Assembly (NCBI RefSeq): GCF_001320245.1
Contig: NZ_BCBA01000031.1
Span: forward strand, 1 to 64,000
Source of the DNA: Pseudomonas sp. NBRC 111124
GTDB taxonomy: Bacteria > Pseudomonadota > Gammaproteobacteria > Pseudomonadales > Pseudomonadaceae
Length of the DNA: 64,000 nt
Direction of reading: 5' to 3'
In this document: one piece after another, positions 43,781-52,384 of the stretch
How positions within the stretch are numbered: the first letter of the stretch is position 1
Layout of the letters: the number at the start of each line of letters is the position of its first letter
Program-made: the position numbers and the translations under genes
The notes under the pieces: generated by a model
What the model was told of the DNA's origin: nothing
Databases searched by the model: none
Seen by the model: only the letters and a program-made list of their open reading frames with translations

Positions 43781-44554
43781 TTACTCGCAGCGCTCGAGCA
43801 AATCGTGCAACTCGACAAATTGCTGTGTCAGCTTGTGCCGCGGCTCCAGGTGAATCAAAGGCAGGCTTGCATGGTGCGATTCGCGCATCTTCACCGAGCT
43901 GCCCAGGTACACCGGCAGCACCGGCAGCCCTTCAGCCAGCAATTCGTCGAGCATCTGCTGCGGCAAGCTGGCACGGGACTGGAACTGATTGACCACGATG
44001 CCTTCGACCACCAGGTCTTCGTTGTGGTCGTCCTTGAGCTCATCGATCTCGGCCAGCAGGCCGTACAGCGCCTGACGCGAAAAACTGTCGCAGTCGAAGG
44101 GGATCAGTACGCGATCAGCGGCAATCAACGCCGAAACCGCGTAGAAATTGAGCGCCGGTGGCGTGTCGATGTAGATCCGCTCGTAGTCCTCGTCCAGCTC
44201 GTCGAGCAACTTACGCAGCTTGTTGATCTTGTGCTTGGCTTCCAGCTTGGGTTGCAGGTCGGCCAGCTCCGCCGTGGCGGTGACCACATGCAGGTTGTCG
44301 AACGGGGTTTCGTAGATATCAACCTTGTTCTTCTTGTTGAACGGCCCGCTGGACAGGCTCTGCTTGAAGAAGTCAGCAATCCCCATCGGGATATCGTCGC
44401 CGGTCAGGCCGGTCAGGTACTGGGTCGAGTTGGCCTGGGCATCCAGGTCGATCAGCAAGGTCCGATAACCTTCGCTAGCGCTCACTGCCGCCAGGTTGCA
44501 AGCAATGCTCGACTTGCCCACGCCACCTTTCTGATTGAACACCACGCGCCGCAT
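43781..44554 (-). CDS. Orphan ParA-family ATPase
   Basis: A 257-residue ParA/MinD-like ATPase with the deviant Walker A '[16 protein letters not shown]' at residues 7-22, Walker A' '[12 protein letters not shown]' and Walker B '[10 protein letters not shown]'. There is no N-terminal DNA-binding domain and no parB or other partition gene beside it, so it is unlikely to be a plasmid remnant of standard type. GGAGG precedes ATG 44554. The cargo is unknown. Confidence 0.9.
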   Translation of the reverse strand: MRRVVFNQKGGVGKSSIACNLAAVSASEGYRTLLIDLDAQANSTQYLTGLTGDDIPMGIADFFKQSLSSGPFNKKNKVDIYETPFDNLHVVTATAELADLQPKLEAKHKINKLRKLLDELDEDYERIYIDTPPALNFYAVSALIAADRVLIPFDCDSFSRQALYGLLAEIDELKDDHNEDLVVEGIVVNQFQSRASLPQQMLDELLAEGLPVLPVYLGSSVKMRESHHASLPLIHLEPRHKLTQQFVELHDLLERCE

Positions 44555-44648
44555 GATTGACCTCCGTGTATCAACGAATGCCCGAGTATGTGGCGGCGCA
44601 GCGGCAATGACCAGTGCCATTTGCCCATTCGCAGGCGAGCCCGGAACA

Positions 44649-45548
44649 TCACCCCTGGCCTGCCATCAGCCCGGTCAGCAACTCGGCAAACGCCCGGGCC
44701 ATCGCTGAACTCCCACGCTCGCGCTGCACCAGCCACACGGCCGACATCGCCCCTTCATCCAGCAGCGTGCGGTACACCACGCCTTCGATGCGCATGCGCT
44801 GGAACGACGCCGGTAGCACCGAGATCCCAAGCCCCGCCGACACCAGGCCGATGATGGTCATCGCCTCTCCCGCCTCTTGGGCGAAATGCGGGCTGAACCC
44901 GGCCTGACGCGCCAAGCTCAACAATTGCGCATGCAACCCGCTGCCATAGCTGCGCGGGAAGAACACGAACGGTTCATGGGCCAGGGCAGCCATGTACACG
45001 CCCTGTTCCGTGCCTTCGGCCAACGGGTGCGAGGCATTGATCACTGCTACCAGCGGCTCGCGGAACAGCTCGGTGGCCACCAGGCCTTCCGGCAACGGCA
45101 TCGGCCGCATCAGCCCGACCTCGATGGATTCGTCGAACACCCCTTCGGCGACATCCCGGCTGCTCATTTCCTTGAGGTTCAGGTGCACGGCGGGGAAGCG
45201 CTGACGAAAGGCATGAATGGCCTTTGGGATCTTCGACGTGAATGGCGCCGACGAGGTGAAACCGATTTTCATCTCGCCCAGTTCGCCCAACTGCGCGCGC
45301 CGGGCCACATCGGCCGCCTTCTCCACCTGCGCCAGCACTTGGCGTGCCTCTTCGAGGAACAGCCGGCCAGCCTCGCTCAGCTCGACCCGACGATTGGTCC
45401 GCTCGAACAGGCGAGCGCCCAGCTCCTGCTCCAATGCCTGGATCTGCTGGCTCAATGGCGGCTGGGAAATGCCCAGTTGCTGGGCCGCGCGGCCGAAGTG
45501 CAGCTCCTCGGCAACGGCGATGAAGTAACGCAGATGGCGCAGTTCCAT
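44649..45548 (-). CDS. LysR-family regulator (YnfL-like)
   Basis: A 299-residue LysR-type regulator. The helix-turn-helix lies at about 17-40 ('[34 protein letters not shown]', in parts); the effector domain covers about 90-290. Start at ATG 45548 ('[19 protein letters not shown]'); an ATG four codons upstream is also possible. It is divergent from an MFS exporter, the arrangement of E. coli ynfL/ynfM, and likely controls it. Confidence 0.92.
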   Translation of the reverse strand: MELRHLRYFIAVAEELHFGRAAQQLGISQPPLSQQIQALEQELGARLFERTNRRVELSEAGRLFLEEARQVLAQVEKAADVARRAQLGELGEMKIGFTSSAPFTSKIPKAIHAFRQRFPAVHLNLKEMSSRDVAEGVFDESIEVGLMRPMPLPEGLVATELFREPLVAVINASHPLAEGTEQGVYMAALAHEPFVFFPRSYGSGLHAQLLSLARQAGFSPHFAQEAGEAMTIIGLVSAGLGISVLPASFQRMRIEGVVYRTLLDEGAMSAVWLVQRERGSSAMARAFAELLTGLMAGQG

Positions 45549-45560
45549 TATCGGCTCCAA

Positions 45561-45610
45561 TTAGGTCGTAGAACATCTCAAATAGGTCGAACAATATATT
45601 GGATCTAATC
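45561..45610. promoter_or_regulatory. LysR/MFS divergent control region
   Basis: The spacer carries TTAGGTCGTAGA and ATAGGTCGAACA as direct half-site-like repeats about 20 bp apart and an AT-rich dyad around CAATATATTG (45591-45600). This is a likely LysR-family binding region; exact boxes are not certain. Confidence 0.45.
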
Positions 45611-45655
45611 ATTAGCCAGCTATATGCTTTTTTCATTGCGCCAGAGGTACCGTCC

Positions 45656-46900
45656 GTGAAAACTGCTGTAGCCCCCCTTCCTAACGGCCCAGAGCCTGCA
45701 CCCCTGAACGAAATGTGGATCGAAAAAGGCACCCCCGCCTTCATGAAGACCGTGCTGGCTCTGTTCAGCGGCGGGTTCGCCACGTTCGCGCTGCTGTACT
45801 GCGTGCAGCCGATGATGCCGCTGCTGTCGAACGAGTTTTCCATCAACGCAGCGCAGAGCAGCCTGGTGCTGTCGGTATCGACTGCGATGCTGGCCTTCGG
45901 CCTTCTGATTACCGGCCCGATCTCCGACCGCATCGGCCGCAAGCCGGTAATGGTCTTTGCCCTGGTCTGCGCCGCCCTGTCGACCTTGGCCAGCGCGGTG
46001 ATGCCGAGCTGGGAACTGGTGCTGGCCACTCGCGCCCTGGTGGGCCTGTCGCTGAGCGGCCTGGCGGCAGTGGCGATGACCTACCTGAGCGAAGAAATCC
46101 ACCCGCAGCACATCGGCCTGGCCATGGGCCTGTATATCGGCGGCAACGCCATCGGTGGCATGAGCGGGCGGCTGATTACCGGGGTACTGATCGACTTCGT
46201 CAGCTGGCACACGGCAATGCTGACCATCGGCGGCCTGGCCCTGGTGGCGGCGCTGGTGTTCTGGAAAGTGCTGCCCGAGTCACGCAACTTCCGCCCGCAG
46301 CTGATGAGCCCGCGCAGCCTGCTGGACGGCTTCGTCATGCACTTCAAGGACGCCGGGCTGCCTTGGCTGTTCCTCGAAGCCTTCCTGCTGATGGGCGCCT
46401 TCGTCACCCTGTTCAACTACATCGGCTACCGCCTGCTGGCCGAGCCCTACCACATGAACCAGGCGCTGGTCGGGTTGCTGTCGGTGGTGTACCTGTCGGG
46501 TATCTACAGCTCGGCGCAGGTCGGCGCACTGGCTGACAAGCTGGGCCGGCGCAAAGTGTTCTGGGCCAGTATCGTCGTCATGGCTGGCGGCCTGCTGATG
46601 ACCCTGGCCATCCCGCTGGCGATGGTGATCGTTGGCATGCTGGTGTTCACCTTCGGCTTCTTCGGTGCGCATTCGGTGGCCAGCAGCTGGATCGGCCGCC
46701 GCGCGCTGAAGGCCAAGGGGCAGGCTTCGTCGCTGTATCTGTTCAGTTATTACGCAGGGTCCAGTGTGGCCGGTACGGCAGGTGGAGTGTTCTGGCACCA
46801 ATGGGGCTGGAACGGGATCGGCCTGTTCATCGGCAGCCTGCTGACCGTGGCGTTGCTGGTGGCCCTGCATCTGAGCAAGTTGCAACCCAAGGCAGTTTGA
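45656..46900 (+). CDS. ynfM: MFS transporter (YnfM-like)
   Basis: A 414-residue major facilitator with 12 membrane segments. Strong resemblance to E. coli YnfM is seen in 'FMKTVLALFSGGFATFALLYCVQPMMP', 'GLSLSGLAAVAMTYLSEEIHPQHIGLAMGLYIGGNAIGGMSGRLI' and 'AHSVASSWIGRRALKAKGQASSLYLFSYY' (each in parts). The MFS motif A is 'GPISDRIGRKPV'. I used GTG 45656 with GAGG 8 nt ahead. YnfM is linked to arabinose-like efflux or drug export in E. coli; the substrate here is unknown. It converges on gspM with a 12-nt gap. Confidence 0.9.
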   Translation: MKTAVAPLPNGPEPAPLNEMWIEKGTPAFMKTVLALFSGGFATFALLYCVQPMMPLLSNEFSINAAQSSLVLSVSTAMLAFGLLITGPISDRIGRKPVMVFALVCAALSTLASAVMPSWELVLATRALVGLSLSGLAAVAMTYLSEEIHPQHIGLAMGLYIGGNAIGGMSGRLITGVLIDFVSWHTAMLTIGGLALVAALVFWKVLPESRNFRPQLMSPRSLLDGFVMHFKDAGLPWLFLEAFLLMGAFVTLFNYIGYRLLAEPYHMNQALVGLLSVVYLSGIYSSAQVGALADKLGRRKVFWASIVVMAGGLLMTLAIPLAMVIVGMLVFTFGFFGAHSVASSWIGRRALKAKGQASSLYLFSYYAGSSVAGTAGGVFWHQWGWNGIGLFIGSLLTVALLVALHLSKLQPKAV

Positions 46901-46912
46901 AAGGCCGAGGCA

Positions 46913-47383
46913 TCATGCCTCGGCCAGCAGCATCACGAAGCGCGCCTGGAGCAGTTCGCCTTCGGCTTGAAGCTGTAGGCTGAGCGGTTTGCCACCCTCC
47001 TTCTCCAGTAGATGCAACCAGGCCAGCACGGCAGCAGCGGCCCCCTCCAGGCTGACGTCCACCTGCCCGGATCTGGCCTCCAGGCTGGTGATATGCAAGC
47101 CTGCAGCCTTGGCACGCTCGTTCAATCCGGCAGGTGTGTGCACCTCGACGGGGGTTGACGACCGAGGCGGCCCCTGCATGATTCGCTGCAGCTGGGCACC
47201 CAACTCATGTTCACGCGCCAGGTCTCGCTCAGCCTGTTGCAGGCGGACTTGGCCCGGCAGCCAGAGTAATTGGCAGATCACGATCAGGGTCAGGCCCCAT
47301 AAAGCGGCCTTCAATAGCATGCGTCGCCCGGGTGACAGCAGTTGCCACTGGCGTAGCACCGCAAATTCTCTCCAATGCTTCAT
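46913..47383 (-). CDS. gspM: Type II secretion protein GspM
   Basis: Inner-membrane component of the type II secretion assembly platform, 156 residues. A short cytoplasmic N-terminus, a membrane segment ('LLKAALWGLTLIVICQLLWLPG', about 23-44), a coiled stretch ('VRLQQAERDLAREHELGAQLQRIM') and a small periplasmic ferredoxin-like domain are visible. Its ATG overlaps the gspL stop by 4 bp. It is the last gene of the cluster; no gspN or prepilin peptidase gene follows. Confidence 0.88.
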   Translation of the reverse strand: MKHWREFAVLRQWQLLSPGRRMLLKAALWGLTLIVICQLLWLPGQVRLQQAERDLAREHELGAQLQRIMQGPPRSSTPVEVHTPAGLNERAKAAGLHITSLEARSGQVDVSLEGAAAAVLAWLHLLEKEGGKPLSLQLQAEGELLQARFVMLLAEA

Positions 47384-48492
47384 TCAGCCTCCCGCCAGGA
47401 CAGAGTCGCCCGTACCCCTCGATCGGCCTGTCGGCCCTGTTCCATCCTCATACCGGGAACGCGTGCGCCAAGCCGTTCAAGATCGTCAAAGCCATGGGCG
47501 ACGACCTCGACGCGCCAGCCTTGTTCAGGCGTCGATTCCGCCCGCTCGATCACCACATTGCCAACGCCGACCAGTTGCTCCGATAGCAGCGCCAGCTGCT
47601 CCACTGTAGTCGCCGGTGTAGGGCGGTGTTCGAGCAGCCTGATGCGCGTAGCCAGGTCACCACCCGGGGGCTGCTCAGGTGCCCAGCGCTGCAAAACCCG
47701 AACATTCTCGGCATGCAGCCTGGATGCTTGCTGCACAAGCCACTGCGCACGTACGTGATCGACCAGGCAAAGCATGAGCAATGCCAGCACCACGCCACTT
47801 GCCAGGCCTCGCCATGCCGGTCGCATTCGCCGCCGACGCAGTGCGCCTTGGCGCAGGTCCACAGCGCCAGCATTGCCTTGCACCATGATTTCCACTGCAC
47901 TGGCGATCTGCTGATCACAGTCAGACGCGCCCGGCGAGCCTGCTTCGGCCATCCAGAGCATCGAAGCATATTTCTGCTTCATGACTTGTGCGGCCTGGGC
48001 ACTTAGCGCCAGGCAAGTGCCTTCACTGCCCCTCAGCAGCCATCGCCCCTCGAACCACAGGGCGCATGCCCGCTCGCCACTCAGCAGGTCAGCATCGACG
48101 TGTACAGCCATGGGGTCGATGCCCTGGTGCTGAAGCTTCGACATCAGCGGGTGCAAGCAAGCCAGCGCTATCACCCATACCCTGCGCCGGCCCTCCTGAT
48201 CTTCTGGCCCGAACGCCAAGTGCAGCGCCTCCAACGGTGCCGCCAGCTGTTCTTCCGCCGCATAACCCAATGCCTCGCGGCTGGGGCGCCTGCCCGGTAT
48301 CGGCCCGATCACGCAGCAACCCGCCAGCTCCATCGGCAAGACGAGCACCACCGCAGCGGTGGCCAATTCTGGCGGCAAGTTGCCCAGCTGTGACCGGTAC
48401 TGGTGCCCTTGGGCTGTGCGCACGAGCACCGGCCAAACTCCTTCGTCTTCGACCACGGCCCCGGCCAGCAGAAACAGGTAAACCTCACTCAT
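47380..48492 (-). CDS. gspL: Type II secretion protein GspL
   Basis: Inner-membrane protein that recruits the GspE ATPase. The 370-residue product has an actin-like cytoplasmic domain (about 1-235), one membrane helix ('GVVLALLMLCLVDHVRAQW', about 258-276) and a periplasmic ferredoxin-like domain. I used ATG 48492 ('MSEVYLFLLAGAVVED'); longer in-frame versions would run deep into gspK. It overlaps gspK by 8 bp and gspM by 4 bp. Confidence 0.88.
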   Translation of the reverse strand: MSEVYLFLLAGAVVEDEGVWPVLVRTAQGHQYRSQLGNLPPELATAAVVLVLPMELAGCCVIGPIPGRRPSREALGYAAEEQLAAPLEALHLAFGPEDQEGRRRVWVIALACLHPLMSKLQHQGIDPMAVHVDADLLSGERACALWFEGRWLLRGSEGTCLALSAQAAQVMKQKYASMLWMAEAGSPGASDCDQQIASAVEIMVQGNAGAVDLRQGALRRRRMRPAWRGLASGVVLALLMLCLVDHVRAQWLVQQASRLHAENVRVLQRWAPEQPPGGDLATRIRLLEHRPTPATTVEQLALLSEQLVGVGNVVIERAESTPEQGWRVEVVAHGFDDLERLGARVPGMRMEQGRQADRGVRATLSWREAE

Positions 48493-49342
48493 CTTGCATG
48501 TGCTCCGGTTGTGCAGAAAAAAACCGACGCAGCACACGCACCTGATGTGTGTTCGGGTCGATTTCAAGGTCGCTGTACAGATAACCAACGTTGCCTTCCA
48601 ACGCTGCTCGCACTTCCAGGCGGTACCAGCGGCTGGTCACCGACAACCCATGGCTGTCGATGCCAAGCCCCACCAGCTGCGGTTGCGCCAGAAATTGCTG
48701 AACGCTGGCATAGCCCTCTTCGGGCCGCTTGCCCACCACGCTCCGTGCAATGGACGCATCCACGCCTTCAAGGCCTTCGAGCACGCGCACCAGGGCGGTA
48801 TTGATGTTGAGCCCCGCGTGGGTAGGCAGCGCCACGACCCATGGCTGCAAACGGGCCATCACCTGGGCATCGACGCCCGGCAAGGCGCGCAGCTGGCTGG
48901 GGTCAAGCATGCGCTGTCCGGCCAAGGGCTCCAGCAACGGCGCCTCGATCTGCAGGGCATGGCACAACCGCTGCCAGCGTTCGAGCAGCACCGGGTCGAG
49001 GGTTTTTCGTGCGGTCAGCGCAGCGATATTGAAACGCCCGGAAAGATCCTCCAGGCGCAGCCGAAGCTGACCCTGCTCAAGCTCCAGCAAACGGGTGTGC
49101 GCCCAAGGCTGACCGCCATGGGTCACTTGCAACAAAGCCGCGGCCTGCTGTGTCAGCTGCTTCAAGGCATGCTGCTCACCAGCATGGGCGAGCTGCAGCA
49201 AACGCGAGGCCTCGATCTGCTGCCGGAGACTGCCTAGCATGCCCTGGTGGCTACGCAACATGCTGGCGACCAACAGGGTCGACAGTGCCATTACCAACAG
49301 CACGGTGATGAGCGCCACGCCTTGTTGCCTCGCGTTTTTCAC
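48485..49342 (-). CDS. gspK: Type II secretion minor pseudopilin GspK
   Basis: Tip pseudopilin of 285 residues. The leader 'MKNARQQG' is followed by 'VALITVLLVMALSTLLVASML', a prepilin helix lacking Glu5 as is normal for GspK. The periplasmic helical domain contains 'LQLRLEDLSGRFNIAAL'-like text ('QLRLRLEDLSGRFNIAAL') and the SAM-like repeats 'LRALPGVDAQVMARLQPWV'. It overlaps gspJ by 4 bp. Confidence 0.92.
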   Translation of the reverse strand: MKNARQQGVALITVLLVMALSTLLVASMLRSHQGMLGSLRQQIEASRLLQLAHAGEQHALKQLTQQAAALLQVTHGGQPWAHTRLLELEQGQLRLRLEDLSGRFNIAALTARKTLDPVLLERWQRLCHALQIEAPLLEPLAGQRMLDPSQLRALPGVDAQVMARLQPWVVALPTHAGLNINTALVRVLEGLEGVDASIARSVVGKRPEEGYASVQQFLAQPQLVGLGIDSHGLSVTSRWYRLEVRAALEGNVGYLYSDLEIDPNTHQVRVLRRFFSAQPEHMQDE

Positions 49343-49920
49343 AGGCTTGCCCCCGCCAGAGGCAGTACTCGACGAATCCCCTGAAAGCGCCGGGTCGTCA
49401 GGGTGATTTCAAGTGCCTGGGGCGGTTGCGCAGCAGTCCAGCGGGTTACCCATCCGCTTTGTGCACCGTACAACTTCCAACGCAGGTCCTCGATACCTTC
49501 GAGAAGCCGCTGAGGGCGCCCCTGCCCGTGTTCCAGCGTCCGCCGCTGACGCCATAACACACCGTCCTCCAGCCAGTACTCGACAACCCTCAAATCGCTG
49601 CGCGGCAGCGATTGCCGATCACGCTCCGCACCAAGCAACCAGCCCACCCGCTGCGACGTCAGCAACACCCCATGATTCCCGCCCTTCTTGCTGATTGCGG
49701 GCCAATAACCTTGCAGCGCATCCCGCTGCATCACACTCATTGTCCGCCCCAAGGCACGTAGTTCTTCGGCCTGAGCCTGACGCGCAGCATCTGCCCGTAC
49801 CAAGGCAGCCAACATTTGGCTGGTCCCCGTCGCCAGCAAGGCAAAGATGGCGATGGCTAGCAACAACTCCAGCAGGGTAAAGCCTTGCTGGATACGGGCT
49901 GGCGGCTTACTGCGCTGCAT
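49339..49920 (-). CDS. gspJ: Type II secretion minor pseudopilin GspJ
   Basis: Minor pseudopilin of 193 residues with prepilin peptidase site 'IQQG-FTLLELLLAIAIF' (cleavage after Gly13) and the GspJ features 'LRALGRTMSVMQRDALQGYWP' and 'VVEYWLEDGVLWRQRRTLE'. It joins GspI and GspK in the tip complex. It overlaps gspI by 14 bp. Confidence 0.93.
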   Translation of the reverse strand: MQRSKPPARIQQGFTLLELLLAIAIFALLATGTSQMLAALVRADAARQAQAEELRALGRTMSVMQRDALQGYWPAISKKGGNHGVLLTSQRVGWLLGAERDRQSLPRSDLRVVEYWLEDGVLWRQRRTLEHGQGRPQRLLEGIEDLRWKLYGAQSGWVTRWTAAQPPQALEITLTTRRFQGIRRVLPLAGASL

Positions 49921-50299
49921 CGGCCACCTCCAGCCACCCCACAGCGTGGTGAAGCGGCTGCCGGTCCGATACCAGCCCGACGCTCACGCCAATTTCGACC
50001 AGTGCCAGCTCAGCCTGATGACGCCGCGACTCGACGATGAACCAGGTGCGCTGATCGAACTGAACCTCGTGGGGGCGGCGCAGTGTGGCCGCAGTCGCTT
50101 GCAAGCGAAGCTCGTTAAGGTGGTTATCGGCAATCCAGCTGGCAAACAGTCGATCACGCATACCCTGCGACTGCGCCAGCACCTGGTGGCTGGCAGTGGT
50201 CACCGCCGCAGCCAGCACGGCGAACACAGACAGCGCCACCAGCACTTCCAACAAGGTGAATCCACGTTCAGCGTTCGAGCCACGGGGCATTGAGGCCAT
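49907..50299 (-). CDS. gspI: Type II secretion minor pseudopilin GspI
   Basis: Minor pseudopilin with cleavage site 'NAERG-FTLLEVLVALSVFAVLAAAV'. The C-terminal domain reads 'GMRDRLFASWIADNHLNELRLQA' as in GspI. I placed the start at ATG 50299 ('MASMPRGSNAERG', 130 residues), but ATG 50290 or an upstream GTG are possible. With this start it overlaps gspH by 32 bp in another frame. Confidence 0.88.
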   Translation of the reverse strand: MASMPRGSNAERGFTLLEVLVALSVFAVLAAAVTTASHQVLAQSQGMRDRLFASWIADNHLNELRLQATAATLRRPHEVQFDQRTWFIVESRRHQAELALVEIGVSVGLVSDRQPLHHAVGWLEVADAAQ

Positions 50300-50732
50300 C
50301 GCTTGATAGTTGGGCAAGGTCGACACCCCCCTCATGGAAAGACAACGAAAACGGGGTGTGCTCGTCGTTACGGGAAAACACCAATTGTGCGGTGTTTCCT
50401 GGCCCGGCGAGCGTCACCGGGAAGCCGTCGATACTCAGGCGCAGGTCCAGGCCAGTATCCCGGCGCTGCCCTGCCGCCACCCAGCTTGTGCCGGACGCCT
50501 TCATCAGCTGATAGCCGCGGGCGTCGAATTGCACACCCATTTCCTGCCCCTCCAGCACAGCTTGCTGCCTGGCATGCTCGACCAGTTGCAGCAAAAAACC
50601 GGCCTCCTGGCTGGCCAGGCGTTGCGGGTCGCGCCCCAACTGCAAACCCGCCATGCCCAAGACAACCCCTGCCAGCAACAGCACCAACATCATCTCGAGC
50701 AGGGTGAAGCCTTTCGTGCGGCGCGGACTCAT
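50268..50732 (-). CDS. gspH: Type II secretion minor pseudopilin GspH
   Basis: Minor pseudopilin of 154 residues. Leader 'MSPRRTKG' then 'FTLLEMMLVLLLAGVVLGMAGL' and the GspH body 'LLQLVEHARQQAVLEGQEMGVQF'. It overlaps gspG by 4 bp and extends into gspI. It lies in the usual G-H-I-J-K order. Confidence 0.92.
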   Translation of the reverse strand: MSPRRTKGFTLLEMMLVLLLAGVVLGMAGLQLGRDPQRLASQEAGFLLQLVEHARQQAVLEGQEMGVQFDARGYQLMKASGTSWVAAGQRRDTGLDLRLSIDGFPVTLAGPGNTAQLVFSRNDEHTPFSLSFHEGGVDLAQLSSDGLNAPWLER

Positions 50733-51175
50733 TCGGCCCAGTTACCGATATCGGCATCCGCATCTTCACCACCAGGCTGGCCATCGGCGCCCAAGGAGAA
50801 CAGGTCGTACCCCTGCCCCGATCGCGTACCGGGATTGCTGTATTGATAAGGCATGCCCCATGGGTCCAGCGCCTGGCTCTTCAGGTAGCCTTGGGCGTTC
50901 CACTGGCGTGGCAAGGGCGCAACGGTCGGGCGCCGGATGAGCGCCTCCAGGCCCTGGGCTGTGGTCGGATAGCGCCCATTGTCCAGGCGGTATATTTCCA
51001 GGGCCGTAGAGATTGACTGGATATCGGTACGCGCCGCCGTGAGCTTGGCATGGTCCGGGCGGCTCATCACATTGGGCAGCACCAACGCGCCGAGCACACC
51101 CAGAATGATGACAACCACCATGATTTCGATAAGCGTGAAGCCACGCTGCGCATGATGTGGAGCGCTAGAAGACAT
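50729..51175 (-). CDS. gspG: Type II secretion major pseudopilin GspG
   Basis: Major subunit of the periplasmic pseudopilus, 148 residues. Cleavage site 'HAQRG-FTLIEIMVVVIILGVLGALVLPNVM', the helix 'IQSISTALEIYRLDNGRYPTTAQGLEAL' and the calcium-binding C-terminal loop 'YDLFSLGADGQPGGEDADADIGNW' (in parts) are all typical. It starts 1 nt after gspF. Confidence 0.96.
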   Translation of the reverse strand: MSSSAPHHAQRGFTLIEIMVVVIILGVLGALVLPNVMSRPDHAKLTAARTDIQSISTALEIYRLDNGRYPTTAQGLEALIRRPTVAPLPRQWNAQGYLKSQALDPWGMPYQYSNPGTRSGQGYDLFSLGADGQPGGEDADADIGNWAE

Positions 51176-51176
51176 A

Positions 51177-52382
51177 TCAGTTGACCAGTTGGTTGAGGTT
51201 GAGAATGGGCAGCAGGATGGCCAGTACGATGAACAGCACGACGCCCCCCATCAGCAAAAGCATCAGGGGTTCGCAGAGGCTCACCAGGAGGGTAATGCGA
51301 CCAGCCAGTTGCCTGGCCTGAAGCTCGGCAGCACGTTCGAGCATGCTGTCCAGTTCCCCGGCACGCTCACCACTGGCGATCATGTGCAGCATCAGTGCGG
51401 GCATGCACTGGCTGCGTGCCAGGCTATGGGCCAGCGTTGCGCCTTCGCCTACTTCACGCACTGCGGTTTGCAAGCGCTCGCGTAAAACCAGGTTGCCCAC
51501 CACGCCTGCAGCGATGTTCATGGCATCCACCAGCACAACACCGCTGCGGCCAAGAATCGCCAGGGTACTGATGAACCGCGTAGCGTCACTGGCACGGACG
51601 AAGCCGGCGTAACCTGGCAGCTGCAGCGCCATGGCATGCCATTGCCTTCGCCTCACAGGCGCGCGCAGCAGCACGGCAGCACCGGCAACGCCTGCCAGCA
51701 GCACCAGCAAGGCCAGCAACCCGAAGCGGCCAGACGCATCGCTGAGTGCAATCAGCACCTGGGTCGCCAGCGGCAACTGTGCCTGATCACGGGCAAATGC
51801 CTGCACTACGTCGGGCACTACATAGCCGAGCAGAAAGCCCACCACCAGCAGCGCGACGATCGTCAGTATCAGCGGGTAGAGCATCGCCAATTGCACCTTC
51901 TGGCGCAGGGCCTGCTGATCTTCGCCATGCGCTGCCAGGCGCTCCAGTACCCCTGCCAGATGCCCGGAACGCTCCGCCGCCTCGACCGTGGCGCGATAAA
52001 CCAGCGGGAAAGCCAATGGGTAATGGGCCAGTGCATCGGCAAACGTATTACCTTCGGCGACTCGCTCAGCCACGCCGAGCATTATCTGCCTGGCCTGGCG
52101 CTGGCCACTTTGCGCTGCCACCGCCTGTAGCGCTTCGCTCAGCGGCATGCCCGCTTGCAATAGCGTCGCCAGCTGCCGAGTGAGCAAACAGCGGCGCGCC
52201 AGGGAAAGACGATTGCCTGCAGCCAGGACGGCAAAAGGCGAAGGCTTTACCAGCTCGATTGTCATGACCGACCAGCCCTGCTCGCGCAACTGCTGCCGGG
52301 CCTGACGCGCACTGGCCGCCTCAAGCGTGCCGCGCTGGCGAGCGCCATCCAGGCGTTGGGCCTGATACCGGAAGGCCGCCAT
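51177..52382 (-). CDS. gspF: Type II secretion inner-membrane platform protein GspF
   Basis: Polytopic platform protein of 401 residues with two GspF domains, each with 'LLTRQLATLLQAGMPLSEALQAV' and 'FISTLAILGRSGVVLVDAMNIAAGVV' signatures, and three membrane segments ('LYPLILTIVALLVVGFLLGYVVP', 'LALLVLLAGVAGAAVLL', 'LMLLLMGGVVLFIVLAILLPIL'). It begins 2 nt after the gspE stop. Confidence 0.95.
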   Translation of the reverse strand: MAAFRYQAQRLDGARQRGTLEAASARQARQQLREQGWSVMTIELVKPSPFAVLAAGNRLSLARRCLLTRQLATLLQAGMPLSEALQAVAAQSGQRQARQIMLGVAERVAEGNTFADALAHYPLAFPLVYRATVEAAERSGHLAGVLERLAAHGEDQQALRQKVQLAMLYPLILTIVALLVVGFLLGYVVPDVVQAFARDQAQLPLATQVLIALSDASGRFGLLALLVLLAGVAGAAVLLRAPVRRRQWHAMALQLPGYAGFVRASDATRFISTLAILGRSGVVLVDAMNIAAGVVGNLVLRERLQTAVREVGEGATLAHSLARSQCMPALMLHMIASGERAGELDSMLERAAELQARQLAGRITLLVSLCEPLMLLLMGGVVLFIVLAILLPILNLNQLVN

Positions 52383-52384
52383 GC

